From a virus, in IMG/VR virus record IMGVR_UViG_3300046328_000056, positions 1 to 64,000 of that record: DNA of 64,000 nucleotides; one strand, given 5' to 3'. Position 1 is the first letter of the stretch, and every line of letters starts with the position of its first letter. Under the pieces are notes generated by a model. It was not told the DNA's origin, made no database searches, and saw nothing but the letters and a program-made list of their open reading frames with translations. Positions 14,626 to 20,943 of this stretch are shown here, piece by piece. The position numbers and the translations under genes are program-made.

Positions 14626-15476
14626 GTATCAGTGCATCAGCAGTGTTAGTGGAATTGAACATCAGTGTGTGGCCTGCATCGAAGATTGATCGGGAGGTTA
14701 CCGACAAGGTGAACACGGACGCATCAGCGGTACGTGGTGCATCGCAGACCAAGAAGAATCTGTTTGCGGGTACGTCACTACGCAAAGACATCGAGAAGTT
14801 TGCGGCGCGGGTTCGCCTGTATCACAACCAGCACACGTTGCCGTGGGCTGACAAGGGTGAGCGCATGTTGCCGACCAAGTTGTTCATGGAGTACAAGCAG
14901 ACCATGAATGGGTTCGAGCAGACGTTCAACATGATGTGTCAGAACTTCTTCTTGGAGTACCCACGCCTTGTTGCCGAAGCCCCTACCAACTTGGGCACGA
15001 TGTACAAGCCCGAGGACTATCCCGACCTTGAGGATGTGAAGTTGAAGTTCGGGTTCCGTCGAGCGGTCAACCCCATGCCTGAGTCTGGCGACTTTCGCTT
15101 AGACATTCCAGCGAATGACTTGGAGGAGATGCGCAGCGAGTTCGAGGTGAAGTCCAACGAGCGACTGGCCGATGCCATGCGTGAGCCTTGGAAGCGACTG
15201 CACAAAGTGTTGACCGACATGTCGGAGAAGCTGACCGACGTGGATGGCGACGAGGCCAAGAAGCGTTACCACGACTCTCTTATCAGCAACCCTATTGAGC
15301 TGTGTGAGCTGTTGACCAAGCTGAATGTAACCAACGACCCCAAGTTGGAGGAAGCACGTAGGCAGTTAGAGCTAACAATGTTAGGGGCTGACATCGAGAA
15401 CATCAAAGAGTACGCAGACTCTCGTAGCGAATTGAAGTCCAAGGTGGATGCAATTCTTGACAAATTTACATGGTAA
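14622..15476 (+). CDS. hypothetical protein of the MoxR/VWA module
   Basis: 284 aa, highly charged and helical, with no cysteines in a metal pattern and no membrane segment. Contains L-P-W-A-D-K-G-E-R-M-L-P and a central F-R-L-D-I-P-A-N-D. It resembles the DUF3150-type proteins that accompany MoxR/VWA genes in other mobile elements, but I cannot confirm that. Palindrome copy 14 is inside its 3' part, encoding T-M-L-G. Confidence 0.65.
   Translation: MSISASAVLVELNISVWPASKIDREVTDKVNTDASAVRGASQTKKNLFAGTSLRKDIEKFAARVRLYHNQHTLPWADKGERMLPTKLFMEYKQTMNGFEQTFNMMCQNFFLEYPRLVAEAPTNLGTMYKPEDYPDLEDVKLKFGFRRAVNPMPESGDFRLDIPANDLEEMRSEFEVKSNERLADAMREPWKRLHKVLTDMSEKLTDVDGDEAKKRYHDSLISNPIELCELLTKLNVTNDPKLEEARRQLELTMLGADIENIKEYADSRSELKSKVDAILDKFTW
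15373..15383. promoter_or_regulatory. operator-like palindrome, copy 14, intragenic
   Basis: Exact TAACAATGTTA near the 3' end of the 14622 gene. The sequence GAGCTAACAATGTTAG looks like an SD plus start, but the short frame it would open is the gene's own frame. Confidence 0.8.
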
Positions 15477-15485
15477 GGGGGAAAC

Positions 15486-15668
15486 ATGACAACACAAGAC
15501 CTGCATGACACCAGCAAATTCTTAATGGATTTGCACTTTATCCAAGCTAACGCAATCGTAGGAGCTGAGTTGCAGGGTAACAAACAGGCGATCAAGTATA
15601 TGAAGCGGATTGCTGAACTGCGGGAGTTAATTAAATTGGAAGTTGGAATCAAGGAGAAAACTAAATGA
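15486..15668 (+). CDS. small helical protein
   Basis: 60 aa. One long helix with Q-G-N-K-Q-A-I-K-Y-M-K-R-I-A-E-L-R-E. SD GGGGG before the ATG. Overlaps the next gene by 4 nt. Unrecognised. Confidence 0.6.
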   Translation: MTTQDLHDTSKFLMDLHFIQANAIVGAELQGNKQAIKYMKRIAELRELIKLEVGIKEKTK

Positions 15669-16534
15669 ACGTATTAGAAATGAACAACTTGGAACTTGAC
15701 GAGAAGCTGACAAAGCGCGTGGCAAATGAGCCCGACTTTAAGATGGCGGGTGTCATATCCATACTTGAGCCGGTTGTATTGCGCTTGGCAACACTCAATC
15801 CATTGTGGCGATTCGTAGTGTTTGACTACCACTACCGCTTCGGGGGTAACTGCCTTGCAAGTGCATTCCGTGTGTATGACCAAGGCGAGGAGATCGGGCG
15901 CATCGGTCGTACCCATCGTGGCCAAACAGAAGTTATCGCTATCTCCAACGACCGTATCAGTAACCAGCGTACACGCGCAAATGCGTACATGACTGCGGAT
16001 GCGGACAAGGCTGTCTTGAAAGCCAAGAAGCTGTTCTACAAACTCAAGCCCGACGAGCGAATGAAGGATGCCATGTCTAAGGCGCAGACAGTCATTGACA
16101 ACCAAGTACATCGCAAGAACAGAGATAAGCGTGACCACACGTCGAGACTGCGGGATGTGGCGTTGGAATTCATATCCACTGACGAGGGCATGTTGGCGTT
16201 CGTAGGCTGGGTCAAGACATTGACGGGGAGCCAGCAAGCGCCGATCCACAAGTCGATGAATGAAATGGCACGCCTGTCCGATGAACTGATTACGATAGAA
16301 GACGTAAGGAAGAAGTACGGCGACAGCAAGGCGGCATTGGTAGTGCGCGACGGTGGAAAATATCTTGTGCGACTACTTGACAGTGTACAGTTGTATGACG
16401 ATACTACGCTCCCCGATGAGATGAAGGGCAAGCTAGGTATGCTCAAGCTAGTGGAGGCCGAGCACTTTATCACGAACATCGGTTGCCGTATCTCAGATGA
16501 AGTGTTTGTGTTGTTGATGAACGAGGAGGTCTAA
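15665..16534 (+). CDS. hypothetical protein of the MoxR/VWA module
   Basis: 289 aa. Beta-rich N-terminal half (W-R-F-V-V-F-D-Y-H-Y-R-F-G-G-N-C-L-A) and a helical, basic middle (H-R-K-N-R-D-K-R-D-H). It ends at palindrome copy 15. Last large gene of the operon behind the 10705 promoter. No catalytic motif recognised. Confidence 0.7.
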   Translation: MNVLEMNNLELDEKLTKRVANEPDFKMAGVISILEPVVLRLATLNPLWRFVVFDYHYRFGGNCLASAFRVYDQGEEIGRIGRTHRGQTEVIAISNDRISNQRTRANAYMTADADKAVLKAKKLFYKLKPDERMKDAMSKAQTVIDNQVHRKNRDKRDHTSRLRDVALEFISTDEGMLAFVGWVKTLTGSQQAPIHKSMNEMARLSDELITIEDVRKKYGDSKAALVVRDGGKYLVRLLDSVQLYDDTTLPDEMKGKLGMLKLVEAEHFITNIGCRISDEVFVLLMNEEV

Positions 16535-16542
16535 CAATGTTA
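16532..16542. promoter_or_regulatory. operator-like palindrome, copy 15, across a start codon
   Basis: Exact TAACAATGTTA; ATG of the 16537 gene inside, SD GAGGAGG just upstream. Confidence 0.85.
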
Positions 16543-16653
16543 GATGTGATGGCTTTGATTGCGGTGCTGTTCATTGGCCTTGGCCTTGGCGGTGTGGTGA
16601 TAGCAGTGTTCTTGTATGCACTTGACAAGATGCAAAACGGAGGTAGGAAATGA
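16537..16653 (+). CDS. very small membrane protein
   Basis: 38 aa, one membrane segment (ALIAVLFIGLGLGGVVIAVF) then a short basic tail. Start in palindrome copy 15. Overlaps the next gene by 4 nt. Confidence 0.6.
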   Translation: MLDVMALIAVLFIGLGLGGVVIAVFLYALDKMQNGGRK

Positions 16654-16853
16654 TTCTCGACCCAGAAGACGAAGCGTTCAACGAGATTGAACGACAAGCA
16701 CAGCAACGCAAGGAAGCTGTGAAGGCCTCAGTATCCCTTAACCCATACCGAGCCCAAGTCATCGAGGAAGTGGCACAGCACATCGAGAAGATGACGGTGT
16801 TTGGTAAGGACACAGTTGACAGTTTTGCGATTTATATCAGGGGAATGAAATGA
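16650..16853 (+). CDS. small helical protein
   Basis: 67 aa, acidic N-terminus then helical. ATGA overlaps at both ends show tight coupling. Unrecognised. Confidence 0.6.
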   Translation: MILDPEDEAFNEIERQAQQRKEAVKASVSLNPYRAQVIEEVAQHIEKMTVFGKDTVDSFAIYIRGMK

Positions 16854-17071
16854 GCTGGAAAGATTTGACGGTTAAATACATCAAAGAGCTGATGAAGCCA
16901 AAGCCAATCAGCGAGATCATCGAGAAAGAAATGCGCGAGGCCATCATCAAAAAGTTGGAAGCTGAGAGTGCTGTGGAATACGCAAGGTCAATCGTGACCT
17001 ACAACCAGCAACGTATTGAGCGGCTGGAGAAGCGGCTGTATGAACATTCAGATGGAGATGGACGTGATTAG
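16850..17071 (+). CDS. small charged coiled-coil-like protein
   Basis: 73 aa, one long amphipathic helix rich in E, K and R (E-I-I-E-K-E-M-R-E-A-I-I-K-K-L-E). Its end overlaps the next gene by about 30 nt. Unrecognised. Confidence 0.6.
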   Translation: MSWKDLTVKYIKELMKPKPISEIIEKEMREAIIKKLEAESAVEYARSIVTYNQQRIERLEKRLYEHSDGDGRD

Positions 17072-17270
17072 CAGAATCATTCTTTTGAGCGCGGTGGTTG
17101 GGTGGAGTGGTATTAACCTGCTACCCGCTACTGCGGAACCTATAAAGCCTTTGACTTCAGCGCAGTTGCAAGCCAAGGCCAAACAAAAGTCAGTGAGCAA
17201 TGTGTGCAAGGGCAAGAGGAAAAGCAAGACAGTTAAAGAGATGTGCAGACGCTGGGAGGAACAAGCATGA
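17040..17270 (+). CDS. small secreted-type protein with signal peptide
   Basis: 76 aa from the first ATG in this frame near a GGAG (two further in-frame ATGs at 17052 and 17058). The hydrophobic stretch IILLSAVVGWSGINLLPATA ends in an A-T-A signal-peptidase I site, followed by a basic, Cys-containing mature part (V-C-K-G-K-R-K-S-K). Export to the periplasm is inferred. Confidence 0.55.
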   Translation: MNIQMEMDVISRIILLSAVVGWSGINLLPATAEPIKPLTSAQLQAKAKQKSVSNVCKGKRKSKTVKEMCRRWEEQA

Positions 17271-17653
17271 TTGAAGCAAGAGAAATTGATGGTGAGTTGT
17301 GGATAAAAGCATCAGACCATCATCGAGCCATTGCAGAGTTGAAAAGCCAAGAGCCTGTGGCGTTTCTTGCAAACGCTATGCGTTTCAAACTGAGTTTTGA
17401 TAGCGAAGGAAAGGTCAACTGTTTTTGGAATCAAAAAGAACTTGGTGGTCGATGGGTTGCTTTGGTTGCGGCAGAAGATGATTGTCATTTAAAGCTCACC
17501 CACCCACCACAGCGCACATGGGTAGGGCTGACGGATGAGGAAATTGACAAGACACACGAAACACAGGTTTGGGATGCAAGGCGAAGCTACGCCCGAGCCA
17601 TTGAAGCCAAACTCAAGCAAAAGAACGGCTTTGCCGAGGAGAAGAACACATGA
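17267..17653 (+). CDS. hypothetical protein with WVGLTDEE module
   Basis: 128 aa. N-terminal half unrecognised (ASDHHRAIAELKSQEP). The C-terminal half carries Q-R-T-W-V-G-L-T-D-E-E and E-A-K-L-K-Q-K-N, nearly the same as in the next gene. WVGLTDEE-type ends are common in small phage and prophage proteins of unknown role. ATGA overlaps at both ends. Confidence 0.7.
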   Translation: MIEAREIDGELWIKASDHHRAIAELKSQEPVAFLANAMRFKLSFDSEGKVNCFWNQKELGGRWVALVAAEDDCHLKLTHPPQRTWVGLTDEEIDKTHETQVWDARRSYARAIEAKLKQKNGFAEEKNT

Positions 17654-17913
17654 GCGAAATTAAAACAGAAATAAAACGCAACACAGATGGTAGCTACACC
17701 ATTACGGACGCACACTCGACCGCAGACGTTGTTCGATGGTTGTTGACACAAGACGACAAAGAAACAATCCTGTATTTACTTGGTGATAAACAACAGCGCA
17801 CATGGGTAGGGCTGACGGATAAAGAAGCGCAATGGCTTTACGACAACTGCCGAACACCTAGTAATTTGATTGATATGGTGGAAGCCAAACTCAAGGAGAA
17901 GAACAATGCTTGA
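17650..17913 (+). CDS. hypothetical protein with WVGLTDKE module
   Basis: 87 aa. Different N-terminal half from its neighbour (IKRNTDGSYTITDAHS), but the same C-terminal module Q-R-T-W-V-G-L-T-D-K-E ... E-A-K-L-K-E-K-N. The shared DNA around 17510 and 17795 includes 20 identical bases, so one module was copied or exchanged. Confidence 0.7.
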   Translation: MSEIKTEIKRNTDGSYTITDAHSTADVVRWLLTQDDKETILYLLGDKQQRTWVGLTDKEAQWLYDNCRTPSNLIDMVEAKLKEKNNA

Positions 17914-18067
17914 AGCAATCAGAACATTTTTTGGCAGGGTGCGTGGGCAACACCGAGAGAAACAGACCATTGTGGTTGAGGGTGAGTTGTACCGATGCAC
18001 CAAGTGCAAGTTAATTTTTATAACCAAATCAGCAGGGGAGCAACATGAGTGCAGTGAGCGCGTTTAA
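17906..18067 (+). CDS. small zinc-finger-like protein
   Basis: 53 aa. C-T-K-C near residue 33 and H-E-C near the C-terminus give a CxxC...HxC zinc-binding pattern; the N-terminal half is basic. Overlaps the previous gene by 8 nt. Function unknown. Confidence 0.6.
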   Translation: MLEAIRTFFGRVRGQHREKQTIVVEGELYRCTKCKLIFITKSAGEQHECSERV

Positions 18068-18293
18068 TTGGAAAGAGTACACCGATCAAGAGATCGCACG
18101 TAGAGGCGACCCATTCAAGGACATCAAACGCAATGCGGCCATCAGTGCCAACATGACCGAGGGCTTGAACAAGATTCGCAAAACAAACCCAAGCCACGGC
18201 ACGATCTTCGGCATAACAGAGAAGAACATAAGCACCAGAGCACCGGACATGATGGAGAAGAAACGTGCCAAGACCAAAAAGCGAGCTGACTAA
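18045..18293 (+). CDS. small basic hypothetical protein
   Basis: 82 aa, many Lys/Arg near the C-terminus (K-K-R-A-K-T-K-K-R-A-D). SD GGGAG. Unrecognised; the end overlaps the GTG-started gene at 18265. Confidence 0.6.
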   Translation: MSAVSAFNWKEYTDQEIARRGDPFKDIKRNAAISANMTEGLNKIRKTNPSHGTIFGITEKNISTRAPDMMEKKRAKTKKRAD

Positions 18294-18426
18294 AAACGGC
18301 AAAACCATAGGCGTTCGTTTAACTCCGAGCGAGTATGAGGAGTACGTAAAACTTGGCAAGAGCAAATGGGTGCGAAAGCTTTTACGAGAAAGCAAAGACA
18401 AGAGGACAAAAAATGCAAGTATGTAA
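18265..18426 (+). CDS. small CopG/RHH-like protein with GTG start
   Basis: 53 aa from GTG with SD GGAG 7 nt upstream. M-P-R-P-K-S-E-L-T-K-N then T-I-G-V-R-L-T-P-S-E-Y-E-E-Y, a strand followed by a helix, then W-V-R-K-L-L-R. This is the pattern of small ribbon-helix-helix-like phage proteins. It overlaps both neighbours and would be missed by ATG-only calling. Confidence 0.6.
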   Translation: MPRPKSELTKNGKTIGVRLTPSEYEEYVKLGKSKWVRKLLRESKDKRTKNASM

Positions 18427-18688
18427 AGGGTGTGGAGCCCCAATCCTGAGCGGCGACAACTGCAAGTTCTGCGGTGCGTCACAGGTTGAAGAGCCAAAAC
18501 AAAAACGGAAAGGGCGGGGTCTTGGTAAGAAGCCCAGCCTTTTCAATACGAGCTTGCGTCTATCGAAGGAGGTGATGGATTACTTCAACACCCACCATCC
18601 GTATACAAAGCAAGCCAAGATTCGTGAAATTCTGACCGAGTATGTAAACAGCCAACAGCAAGGAGCTAACAATGGCAACAGCAAGTAA
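18413..18688 (+). CDS. zinc-ribbon plus RHH-like DNA-binding protein
   Basis: 91 aa. N-terminal zinc ribbon C-K-G-C (4-7) and C-K-F-C (about 17-20), a basic linker, then N-T-S-L-R-L-S-K-E-V-M-D-Y-F and K-I-R-E-I-L-T-E-Y-V, which looks like a BrnA/CopG-type ribbon-helix-helix. Probably binds DNA. Start chosen after GAGGACAAAAA. Confidence 0.65.
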   Translation: MQVCKGCGAPILSGDNCKFCGASQVEEPKQKRKGRGLGKKPSLFNTSLRLSKEVMDYFNTHHPYTKQAKIREILTEYVNSQQQGANNGNSK

Positions 18689-19172
18689 AGTTCGTAAACT
18701 CACCCGCGCCGCAAAGATGCGCGAGTACTTCACCGCCAACCCAACAGCTACTGTGACAGCCGTAGCCAAGAAGTTCAAGACCACGTACCAGATCGCGTAC
18801 ATGTGCAAGAAAGGGATGGTAGAGAACGCAGTGAAGGACGCTGAGCGTATCTACGAAATTGGCAAGGGGCGCAAGCAACCCAAACAAAAACTTGCGCTTA
18901 TCAGTGGAACCCCAACCTACATCACAATGGTTGAGCCGCGACCTGACCCGGTAAATCATCCTACTCATTACAAAGTAGGTGGAATCGAGACCATCGACTT
19001 CATCGAGGCCAAGGGCTTGACGTATCATTTGGGCAATGCCGTGAAGTACATCACTCGCGCCGACCACAAAGGCAATCGACTGCAAGACTTGGAGAAAGCC
19101 CGTTGGTATCTTGATCGGGAGATCGGCAACTTGAGCGAGAAATTGGCCACACAAAGTATCCAACAACTGTAA
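18672..19172 (+). CDS. DUF3310 protein with N-terminal helix-turn-helix
   Basis: 166 aa. Residues about 1-70 look like a basic helix-turn-helix region (M-R-E-Y-F-T-A-N-P-T-A-T-V-T-A-V-A-K-K-F). Residues about 95-150 are DUF3310: P-V-N-H-P-T-H-Y-K-V-G-G-I-E-T-I-D-F-I-E, then H-L-G-N-A-V-K-Y-I-T-R and L-E-K-A-R-W-Y-L-D-R-E-I. DUF3310 is related to the T7 gp1.7 nucleotide kinase type. TIR GGAGCTAACAATGG. Last gene before the 19341 terminator. Confidence 0.8.
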   Translation: MATASKVRKLTRAAKMREYFTANPTATVTAVAKKFKTTYQIAYMCKKGMVENAVKDAERIYEIGKGRKQPKQKLALISGTPTYITMVEPRPDPVNHPTHYKVGGIETIDFIEAKGLTYHLGNAVKYITRADHKGNRLQDLEKARWYLDREIGNLSEKLATQSIQQL

Positions 19173-19317
19173 TCTGAGGGGGGTAAGCATAGATTGAGGA
19201 CGACCTAGCTGGCAGATGTGATGGTGTCTTTGTGGGTGGGGTTCCCCCCTAGAGTATTAAGCCCCACTCAATCCCCTGACGTGACGGAGGGCACGTAATC
19301 TGCCAACCCTCCACCCT

Positions 19318-19328
19318 TAACATTGTTA
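19318..19328. promoter_or_regulatory. operator-like palindrome, copy 16, intergenic
   Basis: Exact TAACATTGTTA, extended to CCTTAACATTGTTAGGG context, just upstream of the terminator at 19341 and about 55 bp upstream of the -35 at 19374. Confidence 0.85.
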
Positions 19329-19340
19329 GGGTAAATCCTG

Positions 19341-19364
19341 AGCCACCTGCGGGTGGCTTTTTTT
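19341..19364 (+). terminator. rho-independent terminator
   Basis: AGCCACC/GGTGGCT stem with loop TGCG and a run of seven T. Ends the operon that finishes with the DUF3310 gene. The 168 bp between that gene and this hairpin hold palindrome copy 16 and nothing else I recognise. Confidence 0.9.
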
Positions 19365-19373
19365 CGTCTGTAC

Positions 19374-19401
19374 TTGACAATGTCCAACGGTGTGTTATAG
19401 T
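19374..19401 (+). promoter_or_regulatory. promoter of the replication operon
   Basis: TTGACA (19374-19379), 16-bp spacer, TATAGT (19396-19401), 34 bp before the ATG at 19435. It begins TTGACAATGT like the promoter at 26452. Confidence 0.85.
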
Positions 19402-19434
19402 GATGGCTTGAAAAACAACTGGAGGATTAGCGGC

Positions 19435-19788
19435 ATGACTTTTCATTTGACCCCAATCGTTTTGAACGATGGTGATTGGCTTAACGAATGCCCATACTGC
19501 AAGGGCAACAACTTACACCAATCAGACGTATCCGTATACAACCCCGCCAACGCGCGAGTTGAGTGGCAAGTCAACACCGAGAAAAGCAAAATCACTACCC
19601 AAACACAAGTTACGCATGTGTTGACCAACGGCACGGTGACTACTACAACGGTTGATGCAGATGCTACAAGCAACCCGAGCCCAGAGCGCCAAGGCTTGAC
19701 CATAGATTTTTGGTGCGAGACTTGCGAAAACAAACCCGTCTTAGCCATATTCCAGCACAAGGGAATAACCTTCATGGGTTGGAAATAA
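19435..19788 (+). CDS. zinc-ribbon-like hypothetical protein
   Basis: 117 aa, start with SD GGAGG. C-P-Y-C (about residues 18-21) and C-E-T-C (about 97-100) form a split zinc ribbon around a beta-rich insert with many Thr. Unrecognised. Stop overlaps the next start (TAATG). Confidence 0.65.
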   Translation: MTFHLTPIVLNDGDWLNECPYCKGNNLHQSDVSVYNPANARVEWQVNTEKSKITTQTQVTHVLTNGTVTTTTVDADATSNPSPERQGLTIDFWCETCENKPVLAIFQHKGITFMGWK

Positions 19789-20084
19789 TGGCAACCACCC
19801 CTGAGTCCAAGGTCAAGGCCAAGATCAAAAAAATCCTGAAAGACAACGGCGTGTACTACGCCATGCCTATTGGTACAGGCTATGGCAATTCAGGAGTCCC
19901 CGACTTTCTTTGCTGTGTAAACGGAAACTTCCTTGCGATTGAAGCCAAGGCAGGCAAGGGCACGACCACAGCATTGCAAGAAAAGAATCTTCGAGAAATA
20001 AAAGAGGCAGGTGGCACAGCCGCTGTGATCGCCGAAGCCCAACTCGAATACCTTGAGCAACTTATCCAACTGATGAAACAATGA
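19788..20084 (+). CDS. VRR-NUC domain nuclease
   Basis: 98 aa, a stand-alone VRR-NUC of the PD-(D/E)xK superfamily. T-P-E-S-K-V-K at the start is the family's N-terminal helix. G-Y-G-N-S-G-V-P-D-F holds the first acidic residue (D39), and A-I-E-A-K-A holds E52 and K54. A structure-specific nuclease in replication or recombination is expected. Neighbours are replication genes. Confidence 0.85.
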   Translation: MATTPESKVKAKIKKILKDNGVYYAMPIGTGYGNSGVPDFLCCVNGNFLAIEAKAGKGTTTALQEKNLREIKEAGGTAAVIAEAQLEYLEQLIQLMKQ

Positions 20085-20095
20085 AGGAGCTAACG

Positions 20096-20479
20096 ATGGC
20101 TGAATTATCCGCAGGTGTACGTGCGCTGGTAGGGCGAATGGAGTCCAACCCCAGTGAGTTCTATGGCAGTGCAGACAAATGGCATTTCATGTTCTCTGCC
20201 AACTTCCGCGATGTGTTGACCGAGCCCGAGAAGGGCGCACTGCACGAGGCGCTGAAAGAAGTCCGACGCAAAGAGTTCGACGAGAAAGTCATGCGCGAGC
20301 TTTTGAAGGACAACATGGAAGAGCAGTTGTTGAAAAACACCCCTTACTTCACCAATGTGCAGATTGGCAACGGTGGGATAGGTATGAGCGGGTCAAGTGT
20401 GACTGCGACTGCTGTTGGGTATGCCCACGATACCGACAGCTTCAAGGCGGCAACCGCATCACCGAGTCTTTTCAAATGA
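20096..20479 (+). CDS. hypothetical protein, paralogue of the next gene
   Basis: 127 aa from the ATG after GGAGCTAACG (an ATG at 20081 is less likely). A-G-V-R-A-L-V-G-R-M-E-S-N-P-S-E-F and R-R-K-E-F-D-E-K-V-M-R-E align with the following protein. Both have a Gly/Ser/Thr-rich tail that ends L-F-K or I-F-K. Function unknown. Confidence 0.7.
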   Translation: MAELSAGVRALVGRMESNPSEFYGSADKWHFMFSANFRDVLTEPEKGALHEALKEVRRKEFDEKVMRELLKDNMEEQLLKNTPYFTNVQIGNGGIGMSGSSVTATAVGYAHDTDSFKAATASPSLFK

Positions 20480-20943
20480 GCGAGTTCTGTGCGGGGGTAA
20501 AAATCCTACTAGAGCGCATGAAGTCCAACCCCGAGGACTTTGAATTGCTTGAATACGATGCGTCTTTAATGCACGGCATCAAAGGCAGGTTCTACGAATT
20601 TGCTCAAGCTGTTGAGGGAATAATCTTGGGTAAAACCGACAAAGACAGGCCGTGGAAAGACTGGCAGTACTTTACCGAGGAGGAACGCCAAGCTTTGATT
20701 GCTGGGTTCAAGGAAATGAAGCGAGCCAAGTTTGACAAGGGAATCATGGAGCGAGTATTTGATGAGAAATACATTGACCGTCAACATGAGGAACTACAAA
20801 AAGCTAGACAACCTATGTATTACCACCCCTCACATCAACCACCGCCAGTTCACCCGTTACAGCAGGGTACTTTCGTAACTACAACCGACAACACAAGCGG
20901 GACGTTTTTAGGTTCTCTTGGTCTTGGGGGCATTTTCAAATGA
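20476..20943 (+). CDS. hypothetical protein, paralogue of the previous gene
   Basis: 155 aa. A-G-V-K-I-L-L-E-R-M-K-S-N-P-E-D-F and K-R-A-K-F-D-K-G-I-M-E-R match the preceding protein. A His/Pro-rich segment (YYHPSHQPPPVHPLQ) and a flexible tail are added. Overlaps the polymerase start by 4 nt. Confidence 0.7.
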   Translation: MSEFCAGVKILLERMKSNPEDFELLEYDASLMHGIKGRFYEFAQAVEGIILGKTDKDRPWKDWQYFTEEERQALIAGFKEMKRAKFDKGIMERVFDEKYIDRQHEELQKARQPMYYHPSHQPPPVHPLQQGTFVTTTDNTSGTFLGSLGLGGIFK

